The notes under the pieces are model-generated. The model saw only the letters and a program-made list of their open reading frames with translations. It did no database searches and was not told where the DNA came from. A DNA stretch of 64,000 bases from Lagierella massiliensis. GTDB lineage: Bacteria; Bacillota; Clostridia; Tissierellales; Peptoniphilaceae. The DNA is taken from assembly GCA_030532135.1 (NCBI GenBank), contig JAUNLT010000007.1, forward strand, positions 18,664 through 82,663. Reading direction: 5' to 3'. Below, in pieces: positions 1 to 8,628 of the stretch (the first letter of the stretch is position 1; every line of letters begins with the position of its first letter). Position numbers and translations under genes: made by a program.

Positions 1-290
1 CAGATACTTTTTTTAGTATTTTTTCTTATATATGGAACAATTTCAGATAAATCTTTAGCATTATCAAAGGGCTCTCCCCCCAATATGGTTAAACCTTCAA
101 CTTGTGGTTTTGCTAGATTTTCAATCAATTTATCCGTTACTTCCTGTGTCCAAATACTTCCATAATTGAAATCTTGATATTCAGAATTAAAACAGTTCTT
201 ACAACCAATGGTACAACCTGTTACAAATATAGTTGTTCTAACACCAGGTCCATTTGCCACATCATATTCTCTAATTTGTGCAAATCTCAT
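1..290 (-). CDS. nrdG: Anaerobic ribonucleotide reductase activating protein NrdG (partial)
   Basis: This is a radical-SAM activase that installs the glycyl radical on NrdD under anaerobic conditions. Reading leftwards from ATG at 290, the visible 96 codons show the CX3CX2C iron-sulfur motif (CTIGCKNC, Cys26/30/33) and the SAM-binding GGEP motif (ILGGEPF). The start overlaps the nrdD stop by one base (TAATG), so translation is probably coupled. The C-terminal part lies beyond the window edge. Product identity is firm from motif and neighbour; only the N-terminal half can be judged. Confidence 0.95.
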   Translation of the reverse strand, partial: MRFAQIREYDVANGPGVRTTIFVTGCTIGCKNCFNSEYQDFNYGSIWTQEVTDKLIENLAKPQVEGLTILGGEPFDNAKDLSEIVPYIRKNTKKSI

Positions 291-2410
291 TATATATGAA
301 GAACTCTTTCTTTAATTTCTTTTGTCCTACCTTCATTCCAAAAGTTTTCACCTAAATATCCACATGTTCTTCTAGTTACATTCATTTTGGAAGTATCTTG
401 ATTATGACATTGAGGACAAGTCCAATGATTGTCATCGTCTAAAATGATTTCTCCATCATATCCGCACACTTGGCAATAGTCAGACTTAGTGTTAAATTCT
501 GCATATTGAATGTTTTCATATATATATTGAACCATTGTTTCAAGAGCTTCCAGATTGTGAGCCATATTTGGAATTTCTGCATAAGAAATACATCCTCCTC
601 TTGAAAGGTCTTGAAATTGTGACTCAAATTCAAACTTAGAAAACACATCTATATCTTCTCTAACATCCACATGGAATGAATTGATATAGTATCCTTTATC
701 AGTAATATCTTTTATAATACCAAATCTCTTCCTATCAATTGAATTAAATCTATGTGTTAAAGATTCTGCAGGAGTGCCATATAGTGCAAAACCTAATCCT
801 GTTTCACTTTTCCAAAGATTAATTTTTTCGTTTAATTTTTCCATAATTTTTAGTGCAAATTCTCTTCCTTTTGGATCTGTATGACTTACACCTTTAGTTA
901 GAAGAGTTGCTTCATAAATTCCAATATAACCTAAAGTAACTGTAGCATATCCATTTATTAATAAATCTTGGATAGACTCGTGTTTTTCAAGTCTTGCAAT
1001 TGCTCCATGTTGCCAGTGTATAGGACTTGAGTCGGAATTAGCTCTTTGTAATAACTCATACCTCAACATACAAACTTTTTTACAAAGATCTAGTCGTTTT
1101 TCTAATATACTAAAGAATTTTTCTTCATTGCCTTCTGCAAGAATACCTATTTGAGGTAAGTTGAGAGTAACTACCCCCATATTAAATCTTCCATCAAACT
1201 TATAATTTCCATTTCCATCTTTCCAAGGAGATAAGAACGCTCTACATCCCATAGGAGAAAATACATTTCCTTCATAATTTTCTTTCATCTTTTTTGCGGA
1301 AATATAGTCAGGATACATTCTTTTTGCAGTACATCTTATAGATAATGCAGTTAGGTAGTAGTATTTGCTATCTTTGTGTATATTATTTTCATCAAGTACA
1401 TAAATTAGTTTAGGGAATGCTGGAGTTACATAAACGCCCACTTCATTTTTAATACCTTGAATTCTCTGTTTTAAAATTTCTTCTACAATTCTTGCAACCT
1501 CATCCTCATATTCATCACCATCTTCAATATGCATAAATAAGGTTACAAAAGGAGCTTGTCCATTACTTGTCATCAAAGTATTAATTTGATATTGAATTGT
1601 TTGAATTCCAGATTCCAAATCTTTCTGTGTCAATTCTTCAGCCATTTTTTCAGCTAAACTTAAATCTTTTATTACTGAAAGTGCCATGTTAAGATTCTTT
1701 TCATACGATTTTCTTAGATATTTTCCTAGGCATTTTATATCTATACTTTGTCCACCATATTGATTACTTGCAATTTGAGCAATAATCTGAGTCATAACAT
1801 TACATGCAACTTGAAATGATTTTGGAGTTTCAATCATCTTGCCATTGACAACAGTTCCATTATCTAGCATATCTTTCATGTTTACTAGACAACAGTTAAA
1901 CATAGGTTGTACAATATAGTCCATATCATGAATATGTATTGCCCCTTCATCATGAGCCTGTATCAAATCTACAGGAATCATCTTTCTTCTAGCAATATCT
2001 TTAGAAACCTCTCCTGCAATCAAATCTCTTTGAGTTGAAGCGATATAAGCGTTTTTATTTGAATTTTCCTTCATCAATTCATGATTTTCAGTTTCTAGAA
2101 GTCCAATAATACTATCGTCTGTTGTGTTTTTTTCTCTTTTATAAGTCTGGACAGCTTTGTAATTTTCATAAGCTCTAGCAGTTGCTGAATTGCCATTTTG
2201 AATTAACTTATAATAAACTTGATCTTCAATGTCAAAAATTGACATTATCTTACCAGTGGTTTTTGCAAAGTCTTCTATCTCGTGTGCAATTTTACTTGCA
2301 AGTCCTTCTTCATATAGCCCTGTGCTTGAATTCATAGCTTTTTCAATGGCTATTATAATTTTTTCCTTATTAAATTCTACTAAATTTCCATCCCTTTTTT
2401 TAACTTTCAT
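290..2410 (-). CDS. nrdD: Anaerobic (class III) ribonucleoside-triphosphate reductase
   Basis: Reduces ribonucleoside triphosphates to deoxyribonucleotides in strict anaerobes, using a glycyl radical. About 706 aa from the chosen ATG. An ATP-cone allosteric domain is at the N-terminus (VKKRDGNLVEFNKEKI). A zinc site CxxC...CxxC (CQVC, CPQC) lies near the C-terminus, followed by the glycyl-radical motif RTCGYLG with Gly684 as the radical residue. The start at 2410 has AGGTG five bases upstream; an in-frame start at 2455 adds 15 residues but lies inside a predicted NrdR site and lacks a ribosome binding site. It forms an operon with nrdG. NrdR-box-like sequences upstream suggest repression by NrdR. 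Confidence 0.97.
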   Translation of the reverse strand: MKVKKRDGNLVEFNKEKIIIAIEKAMNSSTGLYEEGLASKIAHEIEDFAKTTGKIMSIFDIEDQVYYKLIQNGNSATARAYENYKAVQTYKREKNTTDDSIIGLLETENHELMKENSNKNAYIASTQRDLIAGEVSKDIARRKMIPVDLIQAHDEGAIHIHDMDYIVQPMFNCCLVNMKDMLDNGTVVNGKMIETPKSFQVACNVMTQIIAQIASNQYGGQSIDIKCLGKYLRKSYEKNLNMALSVIKDLSLAEKMAEELTQKDLESGIQTIQYQINTLMTSNGQAPFVTLFMHIEDGDEYEDEVARIVEEILKQRIQGIKNEVGVYVTPAFPKLIYVLDENNIHKDSKYYYLTALSIRCTAKRMYPDYISAKKMKENYEGNVFSPMGCRAFLSPWKDGNGNYKFDGRFNMGVVTLNLPQIGILAEGNEEKFFSILEKRLDLCKKVCMLRYELLQRANSDSSPIHWQHGAIARLEKHESIQDLLINGYATVTLGYIGIYEATLLTKGVSHTDPKGREFALKIMEKLNEKINLWKSETGLGFALYGTPAESLTHRFNSIDRKRFGIIKDITDKGYYINSFHVDVREDIDVFSKFEFESQFQDLSRGGCISYAEIPNMAHNLEALETMVQYIYENIQYAEFNTKSDYCQVCGYDGEIILDDDNHWTCPQCHNQDTSKMNVTRRTCGYLGENFWNEGRTKEIKERVLHI

Positions 2411-2439
2411 AATATCACCTGATATAATTTTAAGCCATA

Positions 2440-2487
2440 TCTCTATATATAGCAACCACTATATGTGGACTATACTACATATAGTGT
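2440..2487 (-). promoter_or_regulatory. Tandem NrdR-box-like operators upstream of nrdDG
   Basis: Two 16-bp sites resemble the NrdR box consensus (acaCwAtATaTwGwgt). The site at 2440-2455 matches the central ten positions perfectly (CTATATATAG). The site at 2472-2487 matches about 14 of 16 (core CTACATATAG). Their centres are 32 bp apart, about three helical turns, which is the usual spacing for paired NrdR boxes. A weaker third copy (CTATATGTGG, 2459-2468) sits between them. The sites lie 30-77 bp upstream of the nrdD start. I could not place -35/-10 elements with confidence. Confidence 0.7.
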
Positions 2488-2595
2488 CTATCTCTATGCA
2501 AATACTATGTATATTATTTGTTACAAATGATTAATCTAGGCGTTTAACATGATTAAATATTCAATGACTTTGCTTTTTATCTTTTCTACTTGTGG

Positions 2596-2629
2596 AAAAA
2601 AAGAAACCGATATACTATATATCGGTTTC
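2596..2629 (-). terminator. Intrinsic terminator after the polysaccharide deacetylase gene
   Basis: Perfect 11-bp stem (2603-2613 with 2619-2629) and a 5-nt loop, followed on the minus strand by seven U. It starts just past the deacetylase stop and separates that gene from nrdD. Confidence 0.9.
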
Positions 2630-2631
2630 TT

Positions 2632-3540
2632 TTATTTGAATTTTCCAAATTTATAATCCAAGTCTTTAAAATAGGCTATAACTTGCGGAAGTGCTTCTAT
2701 GGTCAATTCTTTATTTTTGCTGTCATGCATTAAAATAACCTGCATATTATTGCTTGAAGCCTCGTTTAATATCTTTACTTTATTAACCATATCGTTTACA
2801 TTTGAAGGCCTTCTAGATTTTGGTTCCGCATCTCCAGTCATATTGTTCCAATCTATCCAGTCTACTCCTAAAGCTTTTAACTCCCGGTCCGCCTCTTCGA
2901 GATTACTCCATGACATATGCCCGCCTGGATACCTCCATGTGTGAAAGTTAAAATCTTCTCCTAAGTATAAACTGGCTCTTTCTTGTATCTTATTAAAATC
3001 TGATAATATATTTTTTGTATTTCCAACCCTCCCTGGATATAGAAAAGAATAATCGTGCCCAAAACTATGTGCTGCGATACAATGACCTTCACTATACATT
3101 CTCAATAAAATATCTTTAGTGTTTTCATTAATATACTGTCCCTGTAAGAAAAAAGTAGCTGGTACTTCATGCTCTTTTAAAATATCCATTATTCGAGGTG
3201 TAGAAATATTATCTAACCCATCGTCAAAGGTTAGAAACACAACTTTTTCTCCGGTATATTCTTCCTCGTTCCTTATAATTGAATTAACTTCTCCTGCTTC
3301 AAATATTAAATTTTCATATGGGTCTTTTAAATTTAAAGAACTAGATAAATTAGTTTCTTGTGTAGACTTTGTCTCTTTTTTATTTTCAGTGGTTTCCTTT
3401 ATTTTTTCTTCCGTTGTAACTTGTTTTACTTTAGAAATATTTTTAGAATAGGATATATGTTCCTTAATGAAAATTACAGTTACTAATATCAAAAGTAAAA
3501 TTGATATGGAGAACATAAAACCTTTAGTTTTTTTCATCAT
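2632..3540 (-). CDS. Membrane-anchored polysaccharide deacetylase (NodB/CE4 family)
   Basis: Predicted extracellular metal-dependent deacetylase acting on peptidoglycan or another N-acetylated glycan. 302 aa. One N-terminal membrane segment (about residues 8-26) serves as uncleaved anchor or signal. A low-complexity Lys/Glu/Thr linker (about 35-70) precedes the NodB domain. The CE4 motifs are visible in order: TFDDG, the metal-binding HSFGH, RYPGG, DWNNMTGD and the late LMHDS. AGGAG lies five bases upstream of the first of two adjacent ATGs. It follows the ctp gene by 13 bp and shares its transcript. Substrate cannot be assigned; peptidoglycan N-acetylglucosamine is the usual one for such anchored forms. 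Confidence 0.92.
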   Translation of the reverse strand: MMKKTKGFMFSISILLLILVTVIFIKEHISYSKNISKVKQVTTEEKIKETTENKKETKSTQETNLSSSLNLKDPYENLIFEAGEVNSIIRNEEEYTGEKVVFLTFDDGLDNISTPRIMDILKEHEVPATFFLQGQYINENTKDILLRMYSEGHCIAAHSFGHDYSFLYPGRVGNTKNILSDFNKIQERASLYLGEDFNFHTWRYPGGHMSWSNLEEADRELKALGVDWIDWNNMTGDAEPKSRRPSNVNDMVNKVKILNEASSNNMQVILMHDSKNKELTIEALPQVIAYFKDLDYKFGKFK

Positions 3541-3553
3541 CTAAACTCCTAAG

Positions 3554-4756
3554 TTATTTTAACAATTCTATCGCTTTTTTTAATTGATTATCTTTTTCCA
3601 TAAAATCTGGACCAAAATTTATAGCATCTTCAGATAATTTTACTTCAATGTCTGGTTTTACTCCTATCTCGTGAATTTTTTTATCATTTGGGGTAAAGTA
3701 CTCTTGAACAGTTAATTTTATTGCACCGTTATCCTTAATGCCAAAGCTCTTAGCTGGAGCTATTGTTTGAACTATCCCCTTTCCAAAACTTTTAGTTCCT
3801 ACTACCTTTGCTTTACCATAGTCTTTAATTGCTCCAACCAATATTTCTGATGCTGAAGCAGATCCTCCATTAATTAAAACTACCATAGGAAGTGTTTCTT
3901 CTTTATCATCAGACATATCAACTTCTTCTTTTTTATTTTTATCAACAGTCTTGACAATTGGTCCTTCTGGTAAAAGATAATCTGCGATATTTACACAACT
4001 ATCCTTAAGACCTCCAGGATTGTTTCTAAGATCTAAAATTATTCCAGTTACATTCTTTGATTTAAGTTCTTCAAAATTTTTCTTAAATTCTTCAAATGTC
4101 TTCTCTCCAAATTGAGAGATGTGTATATAACCCAGTCCTTCAATTTCTTCAGATGTTACTGTCATAAGATTTATCTTTTCAAGTTTAATATCCATCACTA
4201 TATCGTCATAAGTACCTGATAAGTTTTTCCTCTTTATAACGAGTTTAACCTCATCGCCATCACGACCTTTCATTATGGCGGTTGCTTCATTGAGCTTATC
4301 TCCTGGATAAACTTTACCATTTACAGAATATATAATATCATCAGGTTTAATTCCCTTTTTAAAAGCTGGCGATTCTTTAATAGGAGAAACCACCCTTATT
4401 AAATTATCTTCTGTAACAGTAATGTAAATTCCTATTCCTTTGTATTCGCCGCTAGTGCTCTCCTTAAAGGCATTAAATTCCTCTTCTGTTAAATACTCAG
4501 AATATGGGTCTTCCAGCCCTCTAAATAATCCCTTATAAAGCTCATCTTCTAATTTTCTCTGCTTAACATCAAATAAAAAATACTTATCAATTACTTGCTT
4601 CATCTGATCTGTTTTAGAATATATACTATAGTCGTCTTTTGTCAAAACTACCTTGTTTCCAGTTGAGATGGCAACGTAATTTCCAAGAAAGAAAGATCCT
4701 GTCATAAGTGCCAAAATCAAAATAAAAGATACGACAAATTTTATTCCTTTTTTCAT
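3554..4756 (-). CDS. ctpA: C-terminal processing peptidase (S41 family, PDZ)
   Basis: Secreted or membrane-tethered serine protease of the CtpA/CtpB family, which trims C-termini of exported proteins. 400 aa. The N-terminal signal/anchor is residues 5-25, a PDZ domain spans about 100-185, and the S41 catalytic domain follows. The Ser-Lys dyad is readable by comparison with B. subtilis CtpB: Ser301 in SASASE, Lys326 in SFGKG and Gln330. There is no C-terminal peptidoglycan-binding domain. It is the first gene of a two-gene unit with the downstream deacetylase. The natural substrate is unknown; both products act outside the membrane. Confidence 0.95.
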   Translation of the reverse strand: MKKGIKFVVSFILILALMTGSFFLGNYVAISTGNKVVLTKDDYSIYSKTDQMKQVIDKYFLFDVKQRKLEDELYKGLFRGLEDPYSEYLTEEEFNAFKESTSGEYKGIGIYITVTEDNLIRVVSPIKESPAFKKGIKPDDIIYSVNGKVYPGDKLNEATAIMKGRDGDEVKLVIKRKNLSGTYDDIVMDIKLEKINLMTVTSEEIEGLGYIHISQFGEKTFEEFKKNFEELKSKNVTGIILDLRNNPGGLKDSCVNIADYLLPEGPIVKTVDKNKKEEVDMSDDKEETLPMVVLINGGSASASEILVGAIKDYGKAKVVGTKSFGKGIVQTIAPAKSFGIKDNGAIKLTVQEYFTPNDKKIHEIGVKPDIEVKLSEDAINFGPDFMEKDNQLKKAIELLK

Positions 4757-4796
4757 ATTTCACCTCATTCATGTACTACAATTATAAAACACTTAC

Positions 4797-4824
4797 AAAA
4801 AAAGTGTGAAAACTAATCACACTT
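4797..4824 (-). terminator. Intrinsic terminator of the udp operon
   Basis: Seven-bp stem (4802-4808 with 4818-4824) followed on the minus strand by seven U. The stem overlaps the last codons and stop of the uridine phosphorylase gene. Confidence 0.85.
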
Positions 4825-5592
4825 CTTGTCCTTATCTATTTGTATCTTCAAAGCTTGTATAGCAGTTTTAATTCCTATATTCACATCGTCAATAATTTTA
4901 TTTGACAAATTTTTCTTCTGCCTTTCCTGATTATTTATACAGACAAAAACAGCACCTGCTCTAACTCTTCTATATGACGCTACCGTAAACAATGTAGAAG
5001 ACTCCATTTCTGAACATAAACACCCAAGCCTTAACCAAGCTTTCCATTTATTTTCAAGCTCATAGGAAACAGGTTTATCTTGTGGACTATGCTGACCATA
5101 AAAAGAATCTTTACTCTGGACAATTCCTGTATGATATGGTAGTTTCAATACTTGGCTTGCCTTTACAAGGCTATCACAAATTTCAAAATTTGAAACTGCG
5201 GGAAATTCTATGGGAGCATATTCCCTAGAAGTTCCCTCCATTCTAATTGCCCCTGTAGCTATTACAATATCTCCAGATTTAACATCTAGATCCATACCTC
5301 CACAAGTTCCTACTCTTATAAAAGTATCTGCTCCAATATTGCATAATTCTTCAACTGCAATTGCAGTTGATGGCCCTCCAATTCCCGTTGAACAAACCGT
5401 AACTTTTTCGCCATTTAAATATCCATTATATATACAATATTCTCTATTATCCGAAATAAGTTCGGGAGTTTCAAAGTGTTTAGATATTAATTTCGACCTT
5501 TTCGGATCTCCAGGAAGTAAAACATATTTTCCTATATCTCCTTTTTTTAACTTTATGTGAAACTGCTCTTCTCCAAGTATTTCTCTAGTCAT
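4813..5592 (-). CDS. udp: Uridine phosphorylase family nucleoside phosphorylase
   Basis: Phosphorolysis of uridine (possibly deoxyuridine) to uracil and (deoxy)ribose-1-phosphate, in pyrimidine salvage. 259 aa, typical for the hexameric NP-I family. Visible motifs are the phosphate-binding LLPGDPKR near the N-terminus, STGIGGPSTAIAVEEL, the GTCGG stretch, and a uridine-phosphorylase-like ATGAIRMEGTSREYAP. It is the last gene of the leftward operon, eight bases after the serine protease stop, and ends in a terminator. Uridine phosphorylase fits better than purine phosphorylase, but specificity is inferred from overall resemblance. Confidence 0.88.
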   Translation of the reverse strand: MTREILGEEQFHIKLKKGDIGKYVLLPGDPKRSKLISKHFETPELISDNREYCIYNGYLNGEKVTVCSTGIGGPSTAIAVEELCNIGADTFIRVGTCGGMDLDVKSGDIVIATGAIRMEGTSREYAPIEFPAVSNFEICDSLVKASQVLKLPYHTGIVQSKDSFYGQHSPQDKPVSYELENKWKAWLRLGCLCSEMESSTLFTVASYRRVRAGAVFVCINNQERQKKNLSNKIIDDVNIGIKTAIQALKIQIDKDKKCD

Positions 5593-5600
5593 CTTAACAC

Positions 5601-7910
5601 CTACTTGTTTACCATTTTAAATATATTATACATGTTATTGGAAGATATTGAACTCCTTCCTCCCAACACATAATAATTTAGTATTGATTTGTCTTTATAA
5701 AATTCATTTATATCATCACTTATACTATCCATTTGTACAATTTGTAATGGGGAGTTTAACTTTCCAAGAACAGGCCCCACAGACAAAGCGTCAGCAATAT
5801 TATATCCATTAGCCAAAAATAGCGGGTTATACTCTTCAAAGTAAACCTGATTAACTTTTGCTCCCGTTAAAAATCTATCTTTACCTTTTAGTCTTTCAAT
5901 ATTTTTTACACCTAAATCAGATAATTCAACTTCTATACTTTCAGAAACTGTGGAATCGCCTCCAATTATTGTAACTTTTTCAATTTCATATGCGATTAAA
6001 AAATTCTTTAATGATGGTGATAAAGTGTCTTTTTTAGAAAATACAATTGGAATTCCTTCTCTAGCTGATACTGATACAATATTTATAGAGTCCGCTTCTT
6101 CATACCCATTTACCAAAAAGACTTCTTTACTCTCTTTTACATTTGTCTTTCTTGCAATTTCAAGAGAGGTTTCAATTCTATCTGAACCTTTAACCCTCTC
6201 AACTTCAGCAAAAGATTTTAATTCCTCCTCTAGCTCTCTTCCTATAGTAGCATCTCCACCTATGATAATAATTTTTTTAGGATTTAATCTCATAAGTTCC
6301 TGCTTTGCATTAATAGTCAACTTGTCATTTGGAAGTAACAATAACGGTCCATTTTCATACTTTGTAAGTGAACCCATGCTTAATCCATCTGCATACGAGA
6401 AGTGATTAGTTATATATACATAATCAGAGTTTTCATAAAATTTTTTAGATATTTCTAAAGAGGTTTCTGACCTATTATATCCGTTTATTCTTCTTGATTT
6501 AGTAAATTCATCGTAATTAAGTCCAAGTTCAACACCAGCTAATGCATCTACAATACCATGTCCATAACCCATATTTGGACTTGTATTAAATTGCTCATCT
6601 TTTAAAGGACTTGCTGTAAGAGTTAATATATTTTTCATATCTTCATTATTTAGATTTCTATTAGCTTGTAATATTAAAGCAATTACCCCTGATACTTTTG
6701 GCGTAGAAAAAGATGTTCCAGACCAATAGGCATAGTGATTGTTTAAATCTGCAGCATACACGTCCACTCCTGGAGCAACAACATCTGGTTTTATAACAGA
6801 CTTTGTAGTATCTAGTGGTGAAGGACCCAAACCAGAAAAATCCGCAAGTAAATTATTTTTATCAACTGCACCAACAGAGATTACATCCAAAAGTGCAGCT
6901 GGATAATCAATGCTACCAAGGTAATTGAAATATTCCGTGTTTCCTGCAGAAAAAACAGGAATTATACCTGCGTTGATCCATGCGTTTATCATTGGGTCAA
7001 ACCATCTATCTAATATTGTTTTTCCCCATGAATTATTTACAATATTAGGAGCTAAATCGGCTCTCCCCCCTGGTGCCAAAAACCACTGGGCAGCTTTCAG
7101 TATATTGCTATTGCTAGTAGTTTGACTTTTAAATGCTCTAGCTAAAATCCAAGTTGCCTTCGGAGCTACTCCTATATTTTCTCCAACCGCCGTAGATACC
7201 ACAGCTGTACCATGCCCTTGACCAGAACTTATCGGAAATTGAGATTCTTCAAAAACATCATACCAAGATGTAGACGCCCCTTCAGTATGTCCCCTCCAGT
7301 TGTCATAAATTTCAGGATTCTTATATTCATCTCCTTCTAAGTCAACTCCACTATCTAAAAAGCCTATGACAATATCAGTTCCATATAACTTGTATTTATC
7401 CCTTAAATTAAATACATTCATATTTTCTAAATCCCAAAATACAGACGATTTATCTGTATTTTGTAAGAAACTTGCATTTTCTAATTGCACTTCTCCATTT
7501 TCTGCAACTTCAATTATATTATCTAATTTTAAAATTTCTTTAATCACCGAACCAAAGGCTTTTACTCTTATGGTATTAGTAATATAAAAACTCTCTATTT
7601 CGTGAACTTTTTCTACATTTTCTTTACATATTTCAAGAGCTTTCTTCTGAGAAATATTTGCATTTTTTTTCAAATTTTCAATATAAGCTTTTCTTTGATT
7701 AATTTGATTTCCTTTACTTGAAGATAGATCTACTTTTTCATTATTTGCAATTTCATCTTCGAAAGTAATTAGAACATCTATACTTACATCTTTTTCAATT
7801 TTATTTAATAAATCATCAGAAACTACTTTTTCTTTAGCTTTGACAGTACTAGGTGCAAAAACACTTATTACCATTGCAAATGCCAACATATACGATATAA
7901 ATTTATTCAT
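5601..7910 (-). CDS. Secreted subtilisin-like (S8) protease with three CWB2 cell-wall-binding repeats
   Basis: 769 aa exported protease. Signal peptide is about residues 1-25 (ends VKAKE), followed by a propeptide-like region to about 165 and the S8 domain about 175-460. The catalytic triad is visible as Asp186 (GFLDSGVD), His233 (GQGHGTAV) and Ser400 (SGTSFSTP), with oxyanion Asn324 (FSAGN). The C-terminal 290 residues hold three copies of the cell wall binding repeat 2 module, each starting with a Gly-x-(N/D)-R-x-x-T/L pattern and containing GGDATI, GGDSTV or GGRSSI. CWB2 modules hold proteins non-covalently on clostridial wall polymers. The gene overlaps the thioesterase gene by 8 bp and has no sortase motif. 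Confidence 0.93.
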   Translation of the reverse strand: MNKFISYMLAFAMVISVFAPSTVKAKEKVVSDDLLNKIEKDVSIDVLITFEDEIANNEKVDLSSSKGNQINQRKAYIENLKKNANISQKKALEICKENVEKVHEIESFYITNTIRVKAFGSVIKEILKLDNIIEVAENGEVQLENASFLQNTDKSSVFWDLENMNVFNLRDKYKLYGTDIVIGFLDSGVDLEGDEYKNPEIYDNWRGHTEGASTSWYDVFEESQFPISSGQGHGTAVVSTAVGENIGVAPKATWILARAFKSQTTSNSNILKAAQWFLAPGGRADLAPNIVNNSWGKTILDRWFDPMINAWINAGIIPVFSAGNTEYFNYLGSIDYPAALLDVISVGAVDKNNLLADFSGLGPSPLDTTKSVIKPDVVAPGVDVYAADLNNHYAYWSGTSFSTPKVSGVIALILQANRNLNNEDMKNILTLTASPLKDEQFNTSPNMGYGHGIVDALAGVELGLNYDEFTKSRRINGYNRSETSLEISKKFYENSDYVYITNHFSYADGLSMGSLTKYENGPLLLLPNDKLTINAKQELMRLNPKKIIIIGGDATIGRELEEELKSFAEVERVKGSDRIETSLEIARKTNVKESKEVFLVNGYEEADSINIVSVSAREGIPIVFSKKDTLSPSLKNFLIAYEIEKVTIIGGDSTVSESIEVELSDLGVKNIERLKGKDRFLTGAKVNQVYFEEYNPLFLANGYNIADALSVGPVLGKLNSPLQIVQMDSISDDINEFYKDKSILNYYVLGGRSSISSNNMYNIFKMVNK

Positions 7911-8628
7911 GATTATCTCCTAACAACACTCTACCTATTGTCTTTAAATTTTTACCTTCATCCTCAATCAAGAAAAGGATAGTGTCTTTTCCATCTTCTT
8001 TTATAATATCTGACCTTTTTACATTTAAAACTTGACCATAAAAACTTTCTTTTTTGTATATTATAGACATCTCTTCAACATTCATATTTGGTTCAAGAGA
8101 ATTTAACATTAACTCCACATATACAACATTATTTACATGATTATTTAAATCAATATCTAAAGGACCAATTCTTCTTTTATATGAATTATTAAATTCTAAA
8201 TTATCATCGACCTTAAAATCACTTATATGGGATTTAACCTGACCAATATTATAGAAATTCAAATATGAGTTTGGAATACGTGATGGACTTCTCTTTAACT
8301 TAGACAATAAAATCCATTCAGATTTAGCTTTTATACATACTTCATTATTTTCATTATAGACTGTAAAATCTCTTAAAGCAAAAAATTTTCTAACTCCCGT
8401 GATTTCAGTTCTAACTTTAACACTGCTATTACTTTTTAGTTTCCTTATTAATTTTATATCCCAACGATAAACTATCCAAAACATATCATCAAAATATTCA
8501 TTATTATCTCTTTTTGAGTGTTTGTAAGCAGTCTCACATAAGATATTAAATATTTTTGACAATGATACATTTCCTGACCTTTCATCAAAACTGTATAATT
8601 TAAATTGTTCTTCAAATATTCTATTCAT
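7903..8628 (-). CDS. Acyl-ACP thioesterase (FatA-like)
   Basis: Hydrolyses acyl-acyl carrier protein to release free fatty acid, acting at the end of the fatty acid synthesis cycle. 241 aa, the usual length for bacterial double-hotdog acyl-ACP thioesterases. The hotdog core (FDERSGNVSLSKI near the N-terminus) and the second-half NNHVNN motif, which carries the Asn-x-His catalytic pattern, are visible. It overlaps its upstream neighbour herA and its downstream neighbour (the S8 protease) by 8 bp each, so it is translated in a chain. No functional link with those neighbours is obvious. Confidence 0.88.
   Translation of the reverse strand: MNRIFEEQFKLYSFDERSGNVSLSKIFNILCETAYKHSKRDNNEYFDDMFWIVYRWDIKLIRKLKSNSSVKVRTEITGVRKFFALRDFTVYNENNEVCIKAKSEWILLSKLKRSPSRIPNSYLNFYNIGQVKSHISDFKVDDNLEFNNSYKRRIGPLDIDLNNHVNNVVYVELMLNSLEPNMNVEEMSIIYKKESFYGQVLNVKRSDIIKEDGKDTILFLIEDEGKNLKTIGRVLLGDNHE

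Noticed and set aside
5950-6405. Rightward open frame opposite the S8 protease
   Set aside because: Antisense shadow with no ribosome binding site; the protease frame has full domain support.
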